64,000 nt of DNA from Methylobacter sp. (GTDB taxonomy: Bacteria; Pseudomonadota; Gammaproteobacteria; Methylococcales; Methylomonadaceae): contig SCPZ01000097.1 in NCBI GenBank assembly GCA_004299305.1, positions 150,457 through 214,456 of the forward strand, read 5' to 3'. Positions 10,732 to 20,958 of this stretch are shown here, piece by piece. Within the stretch, counting starts at the first letter, position 1. Every line of letters begins with the position of its first letter. The notes below the pieces were generated by a model. It ran no database searches, was not told the DNA's origin, and saw only the letters and a program-made list of their open reading frames with translations. A program made the position numbers and the translations under genes.

Positions 10732-10755
10732 TTGCTCGCCTGCTGTTGAGGCCGC

Positions 10756-11295
10756 TCAATCGTAATGAACCAGCTCATAAGGTAATGAAGGTTCACGGCC
10801 TTCAATTAAATCGGTCAGGAATTTCCAGAATACATCCGCTGACGGTGGGCAACCAGGCAGGTAATAATCTATTTTGACGATTTCATGTATCGGATGCACC
10901 TGATTCAACAGCAAGGGTAATTCTATGTCGTTAGGAATCTGAGGGTTTTCCACGCCAATGCCATCCAAATAAGCCTCGTTCAGGCATTCTTCGAGCGGGA
11001 CATGATTACGCATTGCAGGCAGTCCGCCGTTAATCGCGCAGGCCCCGACCGCCACTAGGATTTTGCAGTTGTTACGAAACTCCCGCAATACGTGTACGTT
11101 TTCAGAATTGCACACGCCACCTTCAATCAGGCCTATATCGCAGTTGGTGCAGTGTTCTATGTCGGTAATCGGCGAGCGATCAAACTCGACGACTTCGGCC
11201 AGTTGCAGCATCCGTTCGTCTATATCTAAAAACGACATGTGACAGCCAAAGCAGCCTGCCAGTGATGTTGTTGCCACTCTAATTTTATTTGCCAT
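10756..11295 (-). CDS. hoxY: NAD-reducing hydrogenase small subunit
   Basis: SLAGCFGCHMSFLDIDERM, LIEGGVCNSENVHVLREFR and LPGCPPSADVFWKFL. Confidence 0.95.
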   Translation of the reverse strand: MANKIRVATTSLAGCFGCHMSFLDIDERMLQLAEVVEFDRSPITDIEHCTNCDIGLIEGGVCNSENVHVLREFRNNCKILVAVGACAINGGLPAMRNHVPLEECLNEAYLDGIGVENPQIPNDIELPLLLNQVHPIHEIVKIDYYLPGCPPSADVFWKFLTDLIEGREPSLPYELVHYD

Positions 11296-12061
11296 TTTTA
11301 ATATTCTCCGTGCCGACTGCCATGGATGGCGGAAGTGCCGAGACCGGTCGGGAACCGGATGCGGCCAGACTCACTTGATCGATTTGTTCGTGATCGTAAA
11401 TACGCTGACCAATCGGTACTTGATAGCCGGTACGCTTAATTAAAATAGCGCCGGTAGGGCAGATGTGCGCTGCCTGATCCGTTGCGGCCATATCGGTGTC
11501 TTTCAATAATCCGCTTTCAGCATTAACAATCAAATGCTTGTGGATGCCGCGGCCACTGATGGCAAATACGTCTTTGCCGTCCTTTTCGTGGCTGGCGCGG
11601 ACGCATAGTGTACAAAAAATGCAGCGGTTATGGTCTATCATCACGTCAGGGTGAGAGGCGTCCACATCCCGCTCCGGGTAAAACAACGGGAAATGGTTGT
11701 CGAGCATGTTCAAGTGATAGGCGACGGCTTGCAGCTGGCAATTGCCGGTTTTTTCGCAGGATGGGCAAAAATGATTGCCTTCCACAAACAGCATCTGGGT
11801 GATTTTCTTTCTATCGTTAATCAGCTCTTCGGTATCATTCAGTACCTCCTGCCCGCTTATTGCAGGATAAGTACAGGCGGAACAATTACGTCCGTTGACT
11901 TTTACTGTGCATAATTTGCAACTGCCGTGTGGGGTAAATTCCGGTTGATGGCACAGGTGCGGAATATAGACGCCTGCAGCCATCGCGGCGTCCATAATGG
12001 TTTGTCCTTCTTCGAAAGGGATGGTTTTGCCATCAATGGTGATTGTTTTACTCATGTTCAT
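11285..12061 (-). CDS. hoxU: NAD-reducing hydrogenase diaphorase moiety small subunit
   Basis: N-terminal 2Fe-2S domain HLCHQPEFTPHGSCKLCTVKVNG; NHFCPSCEKTGNCQLQ; DHNRCIFCTLCVRAS. Confidence 0.95.
   Translation of the reverse strand: MNMSKTITIDGKTIPFEEGQTIMDAAMAAGVYIPHLCHQPEFTPHGSCKLCTVKVNGRNCSACTYPAISGQEVLNDTEELINDRKKITQMLFVEGNHFCPSCEKTGNCQLQAVAYHLNMLDNHFPLFYPERDVDASHPDVMIDHNRCIFCTLCVRASHEKDGKDVFAISGRGIHKHLIVNAESGLLKDTDMAATDQAAHICPTGAILIKRTGYQVPIGQRIYDHEQIDQVSLAASGSRPVSALPPSMAVGTENIKNGK
11312..11364 (-). repeat. Gene-end repeat copy A, translated in frame at the HoxU C-terminus (...ALPPSMAVG)
   Basis: ccgactgccatggatggcggaagtgccgagacc...gatgcggc aligns with the copies at 12065 and 24706. 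Confidence 0.85.
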
Positions 12062-13875
12062 TCTCCGACTGCCAGGGATGGTGGAAGTGTCGCAACCGAT
12101 GCGACCGTCTGAGTCAAATGCGCACCGGCATCATCCCGATTCGCCATGCGCCGTGCTGTTTCCAGCGCGCCATCCAAATCGAATCCCGGTTCATAACTGA
12201 TTTCTTTTAATCGGCTTTGATATAAATCGGGATAGCGCTCCAGCGTGGTTAATATAGGATTAGCAGCCGTTTGCCCGAGACCGCAGTGGCTATAGTTTTT
12301 AACCAGCTGGCAAAGTTCTTCGAGTGCAACAACATCTCCCGCCGAACCGTGACCTTCGACAATTTTATCGATCTGCTTTTGCAGTAACGATGTGCCTACC
12401 CGGCATGGCGTACAAAATCCGCAGCTTTCATGAGCGAAAAAATGCGTGAAGTTATGAACCATGTCGAGAATGTTACGATTAGCGTTGAAAACAATAAATG
12501 ATCCACCGGTGGCTAAGTCTTCAAAAGCCAACTTACGGTCAAATTCCTGATTGGTAATAAAGGTCCCCGACGGCCCGCCAACCTGAACCCCCAATACATC
12601 GACTGCCCCGCAGTCGTTTAGAATAGCCTGAATAGTGCTGCCAAAGGGGTATTCGTAGATACCAGGACGCGCACAATCGCCGCTGATGCTGAGTATTTTG
12701 GTGCCCTTCGATTTTTCAGTGCCTATGCTTGCAAACCATTCGCAGCCATTGACCGCAATCCCCGCTGCCGCCAGAAATGTTTCTACATTATTGACGACGG
12801 TAGGTTTACCTAAATAACCTTGAGTAACAGGGTAGGGCGGGCGGTTGCGGGGGATGCCGGCTTTGCCTTCCAGGGACTCGATCAGGGCTGATTCTTCGCC
12901 GCAAATATAAGCGCCTGCGCCTAGGCAGATTTCAATATCGAAATCCAAGCCTGCGTCCAGAATATTGCTGCCTAGTAAACCGCTTTGACGCCGCTGCTCC
13001 AAGATATGTTGAAGTTTATCGTATAGATGCAAATACTCGCCGCGCAAATATAAAAAGCCCTGCTTGGCCCCTATAATTGCCGCACACACTGTCATGCCTT
13101 CAAAAACCTGGTCTGCATAAGAATTCAACAGCACTCTGTCCTTAAAGGTGCCAGGCTCGCCTTCGTCGGCATTGCAAACTACATAGCGCTCACTCTCCCG
13201 CTCATCAGAGCAGAATTGCCATTTTGTCGCTGTTTTAAATCCGGCTCCGCCCCGCCCTCGCAGCCCCGATTTATCGATTTCAGCCAGCGTTTCCTTGATG
13301 CCTCGTTTGAAGGCCGATTTGAGAGCCGCACCTTGTTCAATCTGTTGACCCAGCAACAAGCCTGATTTGTAAATATTGTCGTCTACCTGAAATAACTCGC
13401 AGGGCCATTCGTCCAGCGGTATTTGTTGATTAACCAGCTCTGTAATTTTATCAATTGTGGGATGATCCAGCCGGGTCAATGCGTAGCCGTTAATCAAGCC
13501 GGCGGGGCCTTGATCGCACATGCCGGTACATGATGTATTATCCAGACTAACTAGGCCATCCTCTCTAACCTTTCCAATTGCAACGCCCAATTTCTTTACC
13601 AGATAGTCGAGCAAATTTTCCTTACCTAACATATGGTCGGTTATGGAATCGCTAATTAGCAGCTCATATTGCCCTTTGGGGGTTAAATGGAAAAAACTGT
13701 AGAATTCAACGACGCTGATAATTTGCGTCCGGGAGATGTTTAGTAAGCCGGATAGCTCCTCTATTGCTGCCTCCGGGATATAATGATAACGGGATTGGAT
13801 CTGTCTTAGAATTTGCAACAAATGTGTTGCCTGATAATGGTTGCTTTCTGCGATACCTCGAATAAACTGTCTCAC
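12058..13875 (-). CDS. hoxF: NAD-reducing hydrogenase diaphorase large subunit (HoxE-like N-terminus fused to HoxF)
   Basis: N-terminal thioredoxin-like 2Fe-2S domain (CTGMCDQGPAGLING) followed by GLRGRGGAGFKTATKWQFC, ICGEESALIESLEGK and SCGFCTPCRVGT. Confidence 0.95.
   Translation of the reverse strand: MRQFIRGIAESNHYQATHLLQILRQIQSRYHYIPEAAIEELSGLLNISRTQIISVVEFYSFFHLTPKGQYELLISDSITDHMLGKENLLDYLVKKLGVAIGKVREDGLVSLDNTSCTGMCDQGPAGLINGYALTRLDHPTIDKITELVNQQIPLDEWPCELFQVDDNIYKSGLLLGQQIEQGAALKSAFKRGIKETLAEIDKSGLRGRGGAGFKTATKWQFCSDERESERYVVCNADEGEPGTFKDRVLLNSYADQVFEGMTVCAAIIGAKQGFLYLRGEYLHLYDKLQHILEQRRQSGLLGSNILDAGLDFDIEICLGAGAYICGEESALIESLEGKAGIPRNRPPYPVTQGYLGKPTVVNNVETFLAAAGIAVNGCEWFASIGTEKSKGTKILSISGDCARPGIYEYPFGSTIQAILNDCGAVDVLGVQVGGPSGTFITNQEFDRKLAFEDLATGGSFIVFNANRNILDMVHNFTHFFAHESCGFCTPCRVGTSLLQKQIDKIVEGHGSAGDVVALEELCQLVKNYSHCGLGQTAANPILTTLERYPDLYQSRLKEISYEPGFDLDGALETARRMANRDDAGAHLTQTVASVATLPPSLAVGE
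12065..12105 (-). repeat. Gene-end repeat copy B, translated in frame at the HoxF C-terminus (...TLPPSLAVGE)
   Basis: ccgactgccagggatggtggaagtgtcgcaaccgatgcgac; contains a gtcgc/gcgac stem. Confidence 0.85.
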
Positions 13876-14040
13876 TTTATCTCCCTGGTCTTATCTTTCT
13901 AGATGATTGTGGATATGATACTAGCGGATTGTTACATTAACGCGACTTATTCCCTTACATAAACTAACTATATCCCACTATCTGAAATAAACCAATAACC
14001 CAGTGAAGACTTTTCGATGCCGATGGGCTGATAAATAATC

Positions 14041-14538
14041 ATGACAAAAAAAACAACTTCTTTTAAAACGGCATTGTCATTCCCAAGCCGTATTATCGCT
14101 CACTTTTACAGCCAAATTGAGCAGCAAAAGCAGGTTTTGCAGCGGATTCATGATGTGTTACCGGCAGCGATAGCTAAGCATGTACAGCATTGTGTTATTA
14201 ACGGTAAGAAGTTGCTGGTTTATACCGATACGGCCGCCTGGGCGTCACAATTGCGCTTTTATAACGGCTCGATTCTTACGGCTATCGCCCCGGTAACCAG
14301 GGAGTCCGTCTCGATTATGCAGATTAAGATTATAGTAGATATGTCGCCAACGGGACGTAGGCGAGAAGCGGAAGCTTTGCAGGCAATGCCTCACGGTAGA
14401 AAGCCGATTATTCCTTCGGCAGAAAAGATAGAGCTCATCCATAACCATAGCTTAACTGTTTCGGATGAGCAATTGAAGCGATCGCTACTGAAGTTAAGTG
14501 CAACGCTGGCAAAGCTATCGGGACATAAAACTCCCTAG
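14041..14538 (+). CDS. DUF721 / DciA-like protein
   Basis: IEQQKQVLQRIHDVLPAAIAKHVQHCVINGKKLLVYTDTAAWASQLRFYNGSIL is typical of the DUF721 pattern. Confidence 0.75.
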   Translation: MTKKTTSFKTALSFPSRIIAHFYSQIEQQKQVLQRIHDVLPAAIAKHVQHCVINGKKLLVYTDTAAWASQLRFYNGSILTAIAPVTRESVSIMQIKIIVDMSPTGRRREAEALQAMPHGRKPIIPSAEKIELIHNHSLTVSDEQLKRSLLKLSATLAKLSGHKTP

Positions 14539-14672
14539 CACTCAGTCAATCTTATTTTGATAGGTAAACCTTGTTTAACTGCACCGAATTAGCTATAAGC
14601 AAGCTATACGGCAATTGACAAATAAAGTTGACTAACTAATAAACCAAGCAAGAGCTTGGCTCTGTAGCGACT

Positions 14673-15596
14673 TTATACTGCGGATCTGGGTGACTCCGCA
14701 GAACGCATAAAAGAAATCGGGGCGTCTTCTTCAGCGCCAAAAGTAACCATTTCCCAGGCATCTTTATCATTTAATAAAGCGCGAAGTAATTTATTGTTCA
14801 AGCCGTGTCCCGATTTATAACCGGTAAACTCGCCAATCAAGCTATGTCCTAGAAGATATAAGTCACCTATAGCGTCAAGAATTTTATGCTTAACAAACTC
14901 ATCCGCATAGCGCAGACCGTCTTCGTTGATGATTTTATCATCATCAACCACAATGGCATTATCAAGACTTCCACCTAATGCCAGATTATTTTGTCGTAAC
15001 ATTTCAATATCTTTCATGAAGCCAAAAGTCCTGGCTCGACTCACTTCCTTGACAAAGGTAGTCGATGAAAAGTCCATCGTGGCGGTTTTTACATGTTCTT
15101 CGAAAGCCGGATGCTCAAAATCGATCGTAAAAGTAACCTTAAATCCCTCAAATGGGTCAAAAGCTGCCCATTTATCGCCGTCCTCAACTCTTATGCTGCG
15201 CTTTATGCGCATATACTGTTTTGGACTATCCTGTTCTTCCACTCCTGCTGACTGAAGCAAAAATACAAAAGGTCCTGCACTGCCATCCATAATCGGAACC
15301 TCGGCGGCACTGACGTCGATAACCGCATTGTCTATGCCTAATCCGGCAAAAGCCGAAAGCAAATGCTCTATTGTTGATATTTTTACATCCCCTGCAACCA
15401 AGGTTGTCGATAACATGGTTTCGCCAACATTTTCCGGTGTCGCTTCAATGGTTACTGGATTATCCAAGTCGACTCTGCGAAACCTGATACCCGTATTCGC
15501 TTCAGCGGGGCGTAAAGTTAAATAAACTTTATCCCCAGTGTGTAACCCTACACCTGTTGCCCTGATTGTGTTTTTTAAAGTTCGCTGTTTAATCAT
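14673..15596 (-). CDS. lpxC: UDP-3-O-acyl-N-acetylglucosamine deacetylase
   Basis: [41 protein letters not shown] and [15 protein letters not shown]. Confidence 0.97.
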   Translation of the reverse strand: MIKQRTLKNTIRATGVGLHTGDKVYLTLRPAEANTGIRFRRVDLDNPVTIEATPENVGETMLSTTLVAGDVKISTIEHLLSAFAGLGIDNAVIDVSAAEVPIMDGSAGPFVFLLQSAGVEEQDSPKQYMRIKRSIRVEDGDKWAAFDPFEGFKVTFTIDFEHPAFEEHVKTATMDFSSTTFVKEVSRARTFGFMKDIEMLRQNNLALGGSLDNAIVVDDDKIINEDGLRYADEFVKHKILDAIGDLYLLGHSLIGEFTGYKSGHGLNNKLLRALLNDKDAWEMVTFGAEEDAPISFMRSAESPRSAV

Positions 15597-15803
15597 AAAA
15601 TAAATAACGTCAAGTGAAGAGGGCAAAAAGCGCTAATTCTATCACAATTAGGCCTAAAAACGGAGATCAAAATCCATTGCTACCCGCACTCAGTAGGAGC
15701 CTGCTGGACTTAATTACTAAGCTATTAATTATAAATAATATTAATGCATACTCAAAAATAGCTATCTTAAGCAAGATGCAGGGAAGACAGGATGCACAAT
15801 CAC

Positions 15804-16973
15804 CTAATCAGCTTGACGTCTTAAAAAAGCTGGAATATCCAAATAATCTAAATCCATATCTTTTTTAGGCTGAGCTCCAAAACGTGTTTCTCTGTTTTCG
15901 GTTTTGTTTTGACGCATGACTGTAGGTTTATCCAATCCTTCGTAACTGACTTCACCAGCCACATTTTGATTAACGTAGCCAGCTGTCGCTTTAGGGGCGA
16001 GTTTAACCACTCGTGACGGCAATCCCATTCCTGTAGCGACCACAGTCACTTTAATGTCATCACCTAACTCGGGATTAATAGACATACCGATTTTGATAAC
16101 TGCATCTTCTGAGGCAAATTCGTGAACAATATTACCGACCTCATCGAACTCCGCAATGCCCATATCAGCAGCAGAAATATTAACCAAAATACCGCGTGCC
16201 CCTTGCAAATTAATATCTTCCAACAATGGACAGGCAATGGCTTTTTCAGCCGCTTCCCGCGCTCGATATTCGCCTTTTGCCGAACCTGTACCCATAATCG
16301 CAGCACCCATACCGGACATTACTGTTCTGACATCTGCAAAATCGACGTTAATCATGCCGGGATGAACGATAAGTTCGGTAATGCCTTGTACTGCATCTAA
16401 TAACACATCATTAGCCGCTTTAAATGCATTCACCAAAGACACATCATTACCTAGTACCGGCAATAATTTTTGATTTGGAATAATAATTAAAGAATCGACA
16501 AATTTTTCGAGCTCCGCTATACCTTGCTCCGCAGTTGCCAGCTTCTTTTTACCTTCAAATGAAAACGGTTTGGTCACTACTGCAACCGTTAGAATACCCA
16601 TACTTCTGGCAATTTCAGCAATAACAGGAATCGCACCGGTACCGGTTCCACCGCCCATGCCTGCGGTCAGGAAAACCATGTCGGCCCCTTGCAATACCTC
16701 CCTGATACGCTCCTTGTTTTCGTCTGCCGCCATGCGTCCAACTTCAGGATTTGTTCCCGCACCCAAGCCCTTAGTTAACTCGACACCTAACTGGATAATC
16801 GTGCCAATGTTTAACTTTCTTAACGCCTGTGCATCGGTATTTGCACAGATAAATTCAACTCCCTCCACAAGACTGCCAACCATGTGACTAACCGCATTAC
16901 CTCCACCGCCACCAATACCGATGACTTTGATGACTGCATGCTCATTACTCATATCCATTAATTCATATTTCAT
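15804..16973 (-). CDS. ftsZ: Cell division protein FtsZ
   Basis: VIGIGGGGGNAVSHM, GGGTGTGAIPVIAE and C-terminal LDYLDIPAFLRRQAD. Confidence 0.98.
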   Translation of the reverse strand: MKYELMDMSNEHAVIKVIGIGGGGGNAVSHMVGSLVEGVEFICANTDAQALRKLNIGTIIQLGVELTKGLGAGTNPEVGRMAADENKERIREVLQGADMVFLTAGMGGGTGTGAIPVIAEIARSMGILTVAVVTKPFSFEGKKKLATAEQGIAELEKFVDSLIIIPNQKLLPVLGNDVSLVNAFKAANDVLLDAVQGITELIVHPGMINVDFADVRTVMSGMGAAIMGTGSAKGEYRAREAAEKAIACPLLEDINLQGARGILVNISAADMGIAEFDEVGNIVHEFASEDAVIKIGMSINPELGDDIKVTVVATGMGLPSRVVKLAPKATAGYVNQNVAGEVSYEGLDKPTVMRQNKTENRETRFGAQPKKDMDLDYLDIPAFLRRQAD

Positions 16974-17010
16974 TACCGTTACCTCTGCCCCTAGTTGTCA
17001 TTCAAAATCA

Positions 17011-18237
17011 TTAAAAATTACCCTGAAACCAATTCTTCATTCTTGAGAACACGCCTGGTCCATCAGAATCAATACCTCTGCCAACCCCTTGGTGTTCTTT
17101 GCCATACATTAATAATCCGACCCCTGTAGAGTGGATCGGATTTTTTACCACTTCCGTTAGTCCTGTCACATTCTGCGGTCCGCCCATGCGCACCGGCATG
17201 TGAAAAATCTCTTCCGCTAAATCGATTAAGCCCATTACTTTTGAACTGCCGCCCGTCAACACGATGCCTGCGGCAATTAGTTCTTCAAAGCCGCTACGCC
17301 TTAGTTCCGATTGAACCAGCAGCATAAGCTCTTCATAGCGTGGCTCAATAATTTCGGCCAGGTTTTGCGTTGAAATCTTACGTGGAGCTCTATCGCCGAT
17401 ACTGGGCACCTCAATAACCTCATCGACATTCGCCAACTGCGTTAAAGCGCAGGCATATTTTCGCTTAATATCCTCAGCATTGAGCGTTGGCGTACGTAAC
17501 GCGACAGCAATATCATTGGTCACCTGATCACCCGCGATGGGGATTACTGCCGTGTGCTTTATAGCGCCTTCTACAAAAATCGCAATATCTGTGGTTCCGC
17601 CGCCAATATCAATCAGGCAAACCCCCAATTCTTTTTCATCATCGGTGAGCACCGAATTGCAGGACGCCAATTGCTCCAGCACAATATCATCGACTTCCAA
17701 ACCACAGCGCCGAATACATTTGACGATATTTTGCGAGGCGCTGACACTGCCTGTGACCATATGAACCTTGGCCTCCAGTCGAATACCCGACATCCCGATA
17801 GGCTCCTTGATGCCTTCCTGAAGATCAATTACAAACTCCTGGGGTAGAATGTGTAAAATTTTTTGATCGGCTGGAATTGCCACGGCGCGAGCGGAGTCTA
17901 TTACCCTGTCTATATCGTATTGGGTGACTTCTTTGTCCTTAATAGCCACGATGCCGTGAGAATTAAGGCTTCTTATATGGCTGCCCGCAATGCCGGCATA
18001 AACCGACCTGATCTGGCATCCGGCCATTAATTCAGCTTCTTCGATAGCCCTCTGTATCGATTGCACGGTAGATTCCAGATTCACCACAACACCTTTTTTC
18101 AGACCGCGCGATGGTGTGGATCCAATGCCTATGATTTCTATATTACCATCACTGGTGATCTCACCAACAATAGCCGCGACCTTCGACGTACCGATGTCCA
18201 GTCCGACTATTAAATTACGCTCTGTTTTTTTAGCCAT
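17011..18237 (-). CDS. ftsA: Cell division protein FtsA
   Basis: NLIVGLDIGTSKVAAIVGE, LIDIGGGTTDIAIF and GIVLTGGSSKVMG. Confidence 0.98.
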   Translation of the reverse strand: MAKKTERNLIVGLDIGTSKVAAIVGEITSDGNIEIIGIGSTPSRGLKKGVVVNLESTVQSIQRAIEEAELMAGCQIRSVYAGIAGSHIRSLNSHGIVAIKDKEVTQYDIDRVIDSARAVAIPADQKILHILPQEFVIDLQEGIKEPIGMSGIRLEAKVHMVTGSVSASQNIVKCIRRCGLEVDDIVLEQLASCNSVLTDDEKELGVCLIDIGGGTTDIAIFVEGAIKHTAVIPIAGDQVTNDIAVALRTPTLNAEDIKRKYACALTQLANVDEVIEVPSIGDRAPRKISTQNLAEIIEPRYEELMLLVQSELRRSGFEELIAAGIVLTGGSSKVMGLIDLAEEIFHMPVRMGGPQNVTGLTEVVKNPIHSTGVGLLMYGKEHQGVGRGIDSDGPGVFSRMKNWFQGNF

Positions 18238-18265
18238 TTCGTTTACTCTGTATCACCTTTTAAGA

Positions 18266-18994
18266 TTAGCCATCTATTTCATGCTGCGGATTGGCAATTT
18301 TCTTCCAGTCAATTTCTTCAGTTTCAGGCTTCCATGAAACTGCATATCCATTAGGATATCTCAAATCGACTATTGCTATTTTCTCAACCTGTTCTTGTCC
18401 TAGTGCGTCCAACGTTTTCAAAAAACGCTGCAATTTCTTTAACTGTTCGTTTCGTCCCAACAATATTTCCAAGCCTGTTGTTAATTTAATCTTCCATGCC
18501 CATCGATCATTAATAGTAAATTCCGCCATTTTCATGGACTGATCCGCTAATGCCGTATTTACACCTTTCATTATTTCCAGCGTTTTAGCCTGTTGTTGTT
18601 TAGGTCCTTGCAATATAGGCAAGGTCTTAAATGGGTCTATATTTTTCGGTGTAATTATCTCACCTCGCGCACTAATCAGGCTTTGTTGCCCCCAGCGCAC
18701 ATAAGGCTTCTTTTCGCGTATCTTGATATCAATCGCATCGGGCCAGACTCGTTTAACTGTAACAGTATCCACCCAAGTCAATTCCGAAACAGCCTGATGA
18801 ATGGCCTGCATATCGGCATCAAAAAAACCAGTCATTACCAAGGGTTGCAAAGCCGTCTTTATCTCGTCCTTGCTGAGGTATTGAAAAACCCCTTCGGTAC
18901 GCACATATTTAATGGGGATGCTTTTAATCCCATAACCAACTGCCCAGACCAACCCAGCCAGCAATACGGTGATCATAGTTTTTACAACGGTCAT
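18266..18994 (-). CDS. ftsQ: Cell division protein FtsQ
   Basis: N-terminal TM helix; POTRA-like VQ-type region (ELTWVDTVTVKRVWPDAIDIKIREKKPYVRW); position between ftsA and ddl. Confidence 0.95.
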   Translation of the reverse strand: MTVVKTMITVLLAGLVWAVGYGIKSIPIKYVRTEGVFQYLSKDEIKTALQPLVMTGFFDADMQAIHQAVSELTWVDTVTVKRVWPDAIDIKIREKKPYVRWGQQSLISARGEIITPKNIDPFKTLPILQGPKQQQAKTLEIMKGVNTALADQSMKMAEFTINDRWAWKIKLTTGLEILLGRNEQLKKLQRFLKTLDALGQEQVEKIAIVDLRYPNGYAVSWKPETEEIDWKKIANPQHEIDG

Positions 18995-19047
18995 CGTAAC
19001 TGTTCAGCCGCAAATTGACAGATAGACTGGAATATAGAGCCCATACG

Positions 19048-19093
19048 TTTTTTGTAAATGAACCAAGGTCTTAAGCGGTTCATTTACAAAAAA
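19048..19093. repeat. Perfect inverted repeat between ddl and ftsQ
   Basis: ttttttgtaaatgaacc - aaggtcttaagc - ggttcatttacaaaaaa: 17-bp perfect arms with a 12-nt loop. Confidence 0.9.
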
Positions 19094-19156
19094 CAGCGAA
19101 AGCAATCCGTTTAATCCGTGTTGATCTGTGGCTGGACAGTTAGCGGTCATACACCA

Positions 19157-20089
19157 TTACCCGCAACTGGTTTCCAGAATACGCCAAACCAATTCTTCAA
19201 AATCCATACCCGCCTGTCTGGCAGCCATCGGCACTAAACTGTGGTCGGTCATGCCGGGGACGGTATTAACCTCAATCAACTGGTACTGCCCCACGTTATC
19301 GATAAATACATCCACTCTTCCCCAACCTTTAACGCCAACCACCTTGCAAGCCGTTACCGCCAAATCCTTTAAAAACTGTTCCTGAGCTTGATCCAGGCCA
19401 CAAGGACAATGATATTGCGTCGTCGTTGCCTGGTATTTTGCTTCGTAATCATAAAATGTATTGGGAGTTTCCAGGCAAATAACCGGTAACGCCTCACCAT
19501 CTAACACTGCAACGGTATACTCCTTACCGGTAACCCAAGCCTCCGCATAGACATCGCAACGATATTGTGCTGCGGTAGTCAGGGCTTTTAACAGCTCGTC
19601 CCGATTGATTGCCTTGCTCATGCCTATGCTAGAGCCTTCCTGAGCTGGCTTGACGATAACCGGGAATCCCAGCTTTTCAATACAAGCATCCAAGTCGGCC
19701 TCATCTTTTAATAAATGCCATTTGGGTGTAACTAAGCCGTAACCTTGCCAGCACAGCTTGGTTCTAAGTTTATCCATAGTCAATGCCGACGCCATAACGC
19801 CACTGCCGGTATACGGAATTCCCAGCACTTCCAGAACGCCTTGCAGTACGCCATCTTCGCCGCCGCGTCCGTGGATAATGTTAAATACCCGGTCAAACTT
19901 CTGTCCTGCCAACGCTTCGATCGGACTGCCGGTTACATCAATGGCAACCGCGTCTATACCTTTGTTTTTTAAAGCCTCATAAACGGCTGCGCCGCTTCTT
20001 AACGAAACGTCCCTTTCCGCCGCCGATCCGCCCATCATTACCGCGACACGCCCAAACTGTTCTGGCTTATTTAGCGCCAATGTTTTCAT
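19157..20089 (-). CDS. ddl: D-alanine--D-alanine ligase
   Basis: VAVMMGGSAAERDVSLRSG, IHGRGGEDGVLQGVLEVLGIPYTGSGV and EVNTVPGMTDHSLVP. Confidence 0.97.
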   Translation of the reverse strand: MKTLALNKPEQFGRVAVMMGGSAAERDVSLRSGAAVYEALKNKGIDAVAIDVTGSPIEALAGQKFDRVFNIIHGRGGEDGVLQGVLEVLGIPYTGSGVMASALTMDKLRTKLCWQGYGLVTPKWHLLKDEADLDACIEKLGFPVIVKPAQEGSSIGMSKAINRDELLKALTTAAQYRCDVYAEAWVTGKEYTVAVLDGEALPVICLETPNTFYDYEAKYQATTTQYHCPCGLDQAQEQFLKDLAVTACKVVGVKGWGRVDVFIDNVGQYQLIEVNTVPGMTDHSLVPMAARQAGMDFEELVWRILETSCG

Positions 20090-20958
20090 ATTGCCACACC
20101 TATCATACAAACCTCAGTCTGCAAAACGATCCCCTGCTGTTGTTTAACTTTTTCCTCGACATAATAAATGAGGGCTTCGATATCCGTTGCCGTTGCATTG
20201 CCGGTATTGACGATAAAATTCGCATGTTTTTCCGACACACAAGCACCGCCAATTGCATGGCCTTTTAAACCGGTTTGTTCTATCAACCTTGCCGCATAAT
20301 CGCCTTCCGGGTTTTTAAATACCGACCCGCAGCTGGGCTGATTGGTCGGCTGCGTCGCTCCTCGTTTTTCCAATAATCCTTTGATTTTCTGTTGGCTTGC
20401 TACAGTATCGCCTTGCTGTAAAGTCAACAGGCAAGCCAAAAACCACTCGTTTTCAAAACCCTTTACCGAGCGGTAAGCTACCTTAAAATCTTGCGACTTT
20501 CTATGCGTTACATTACCCGATGCATCCAGCATATCCACACCGTTAACGATGGCCCAAGTTTCTCCGCCAAAGGCTCCGGCATTCATTTTTAAGGCCCCGC
20601 CCATGGTTCCGGGTATGCCGGCCAGAAACTCTGCCCCGATTAAACCGCGTTCTGCACAAAAACGCGCCACATGCGCGCAGGGGACGCCCGCTTCAACATA
20701 AACCGAGCCGTCACCTGTCAAACTCATCTCTTTTAACCGTCCCTTGGTATTAATCACCGTGCCGCGGATGCCGCCATCCCTAACTAATAAATTACTGCCC
20801 AGTCCCATCCAGAACACCGGCTCGGATTCAGGCAGCGTTTTGATAAATTCGATCAGGTCCTGCCGGTCTTGCGGGATATACAGCTGATCCGCAGGGCCGC
20901 CAACGCGCCAACTGGTATACTTCGCCAGTTTTTCATGTTTTAGCAGTTGACCTTTCAC
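20086..20958 (-). CDS. murB: UDP-N-acetylenolpyruvoylglucosamine reductase
   Basis: [40 protein letters not shown] and [26 protein letters not shown]. Confidence 0.97.
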   Translation of the reverse strand: MKGQLLKHEKLAKYTSWRVGGPADQLYIPQDRQDLIEFIKTLPESEPVFWMGLGSNLLVRDGGIRGTVINTKGRLKEMSLTGDGSVYVEAGVPCAHVARFCAERGLIGAEFLAGIPGTMGGALKMNAGAFGGETWAIVNGVDMLDASGNVTHRKSQDFKVAYRSVKGFENEWFLACLLTLQQGDTVASQQKIKGLLEKRGATQPTNQPSCGSVFKNPEGDYAARLIEQTGLKGHAIGGACVSEKHANFIVNTGNATATDIEALIYYVEEKVKQQQGIVLQTEVCMIGVAI

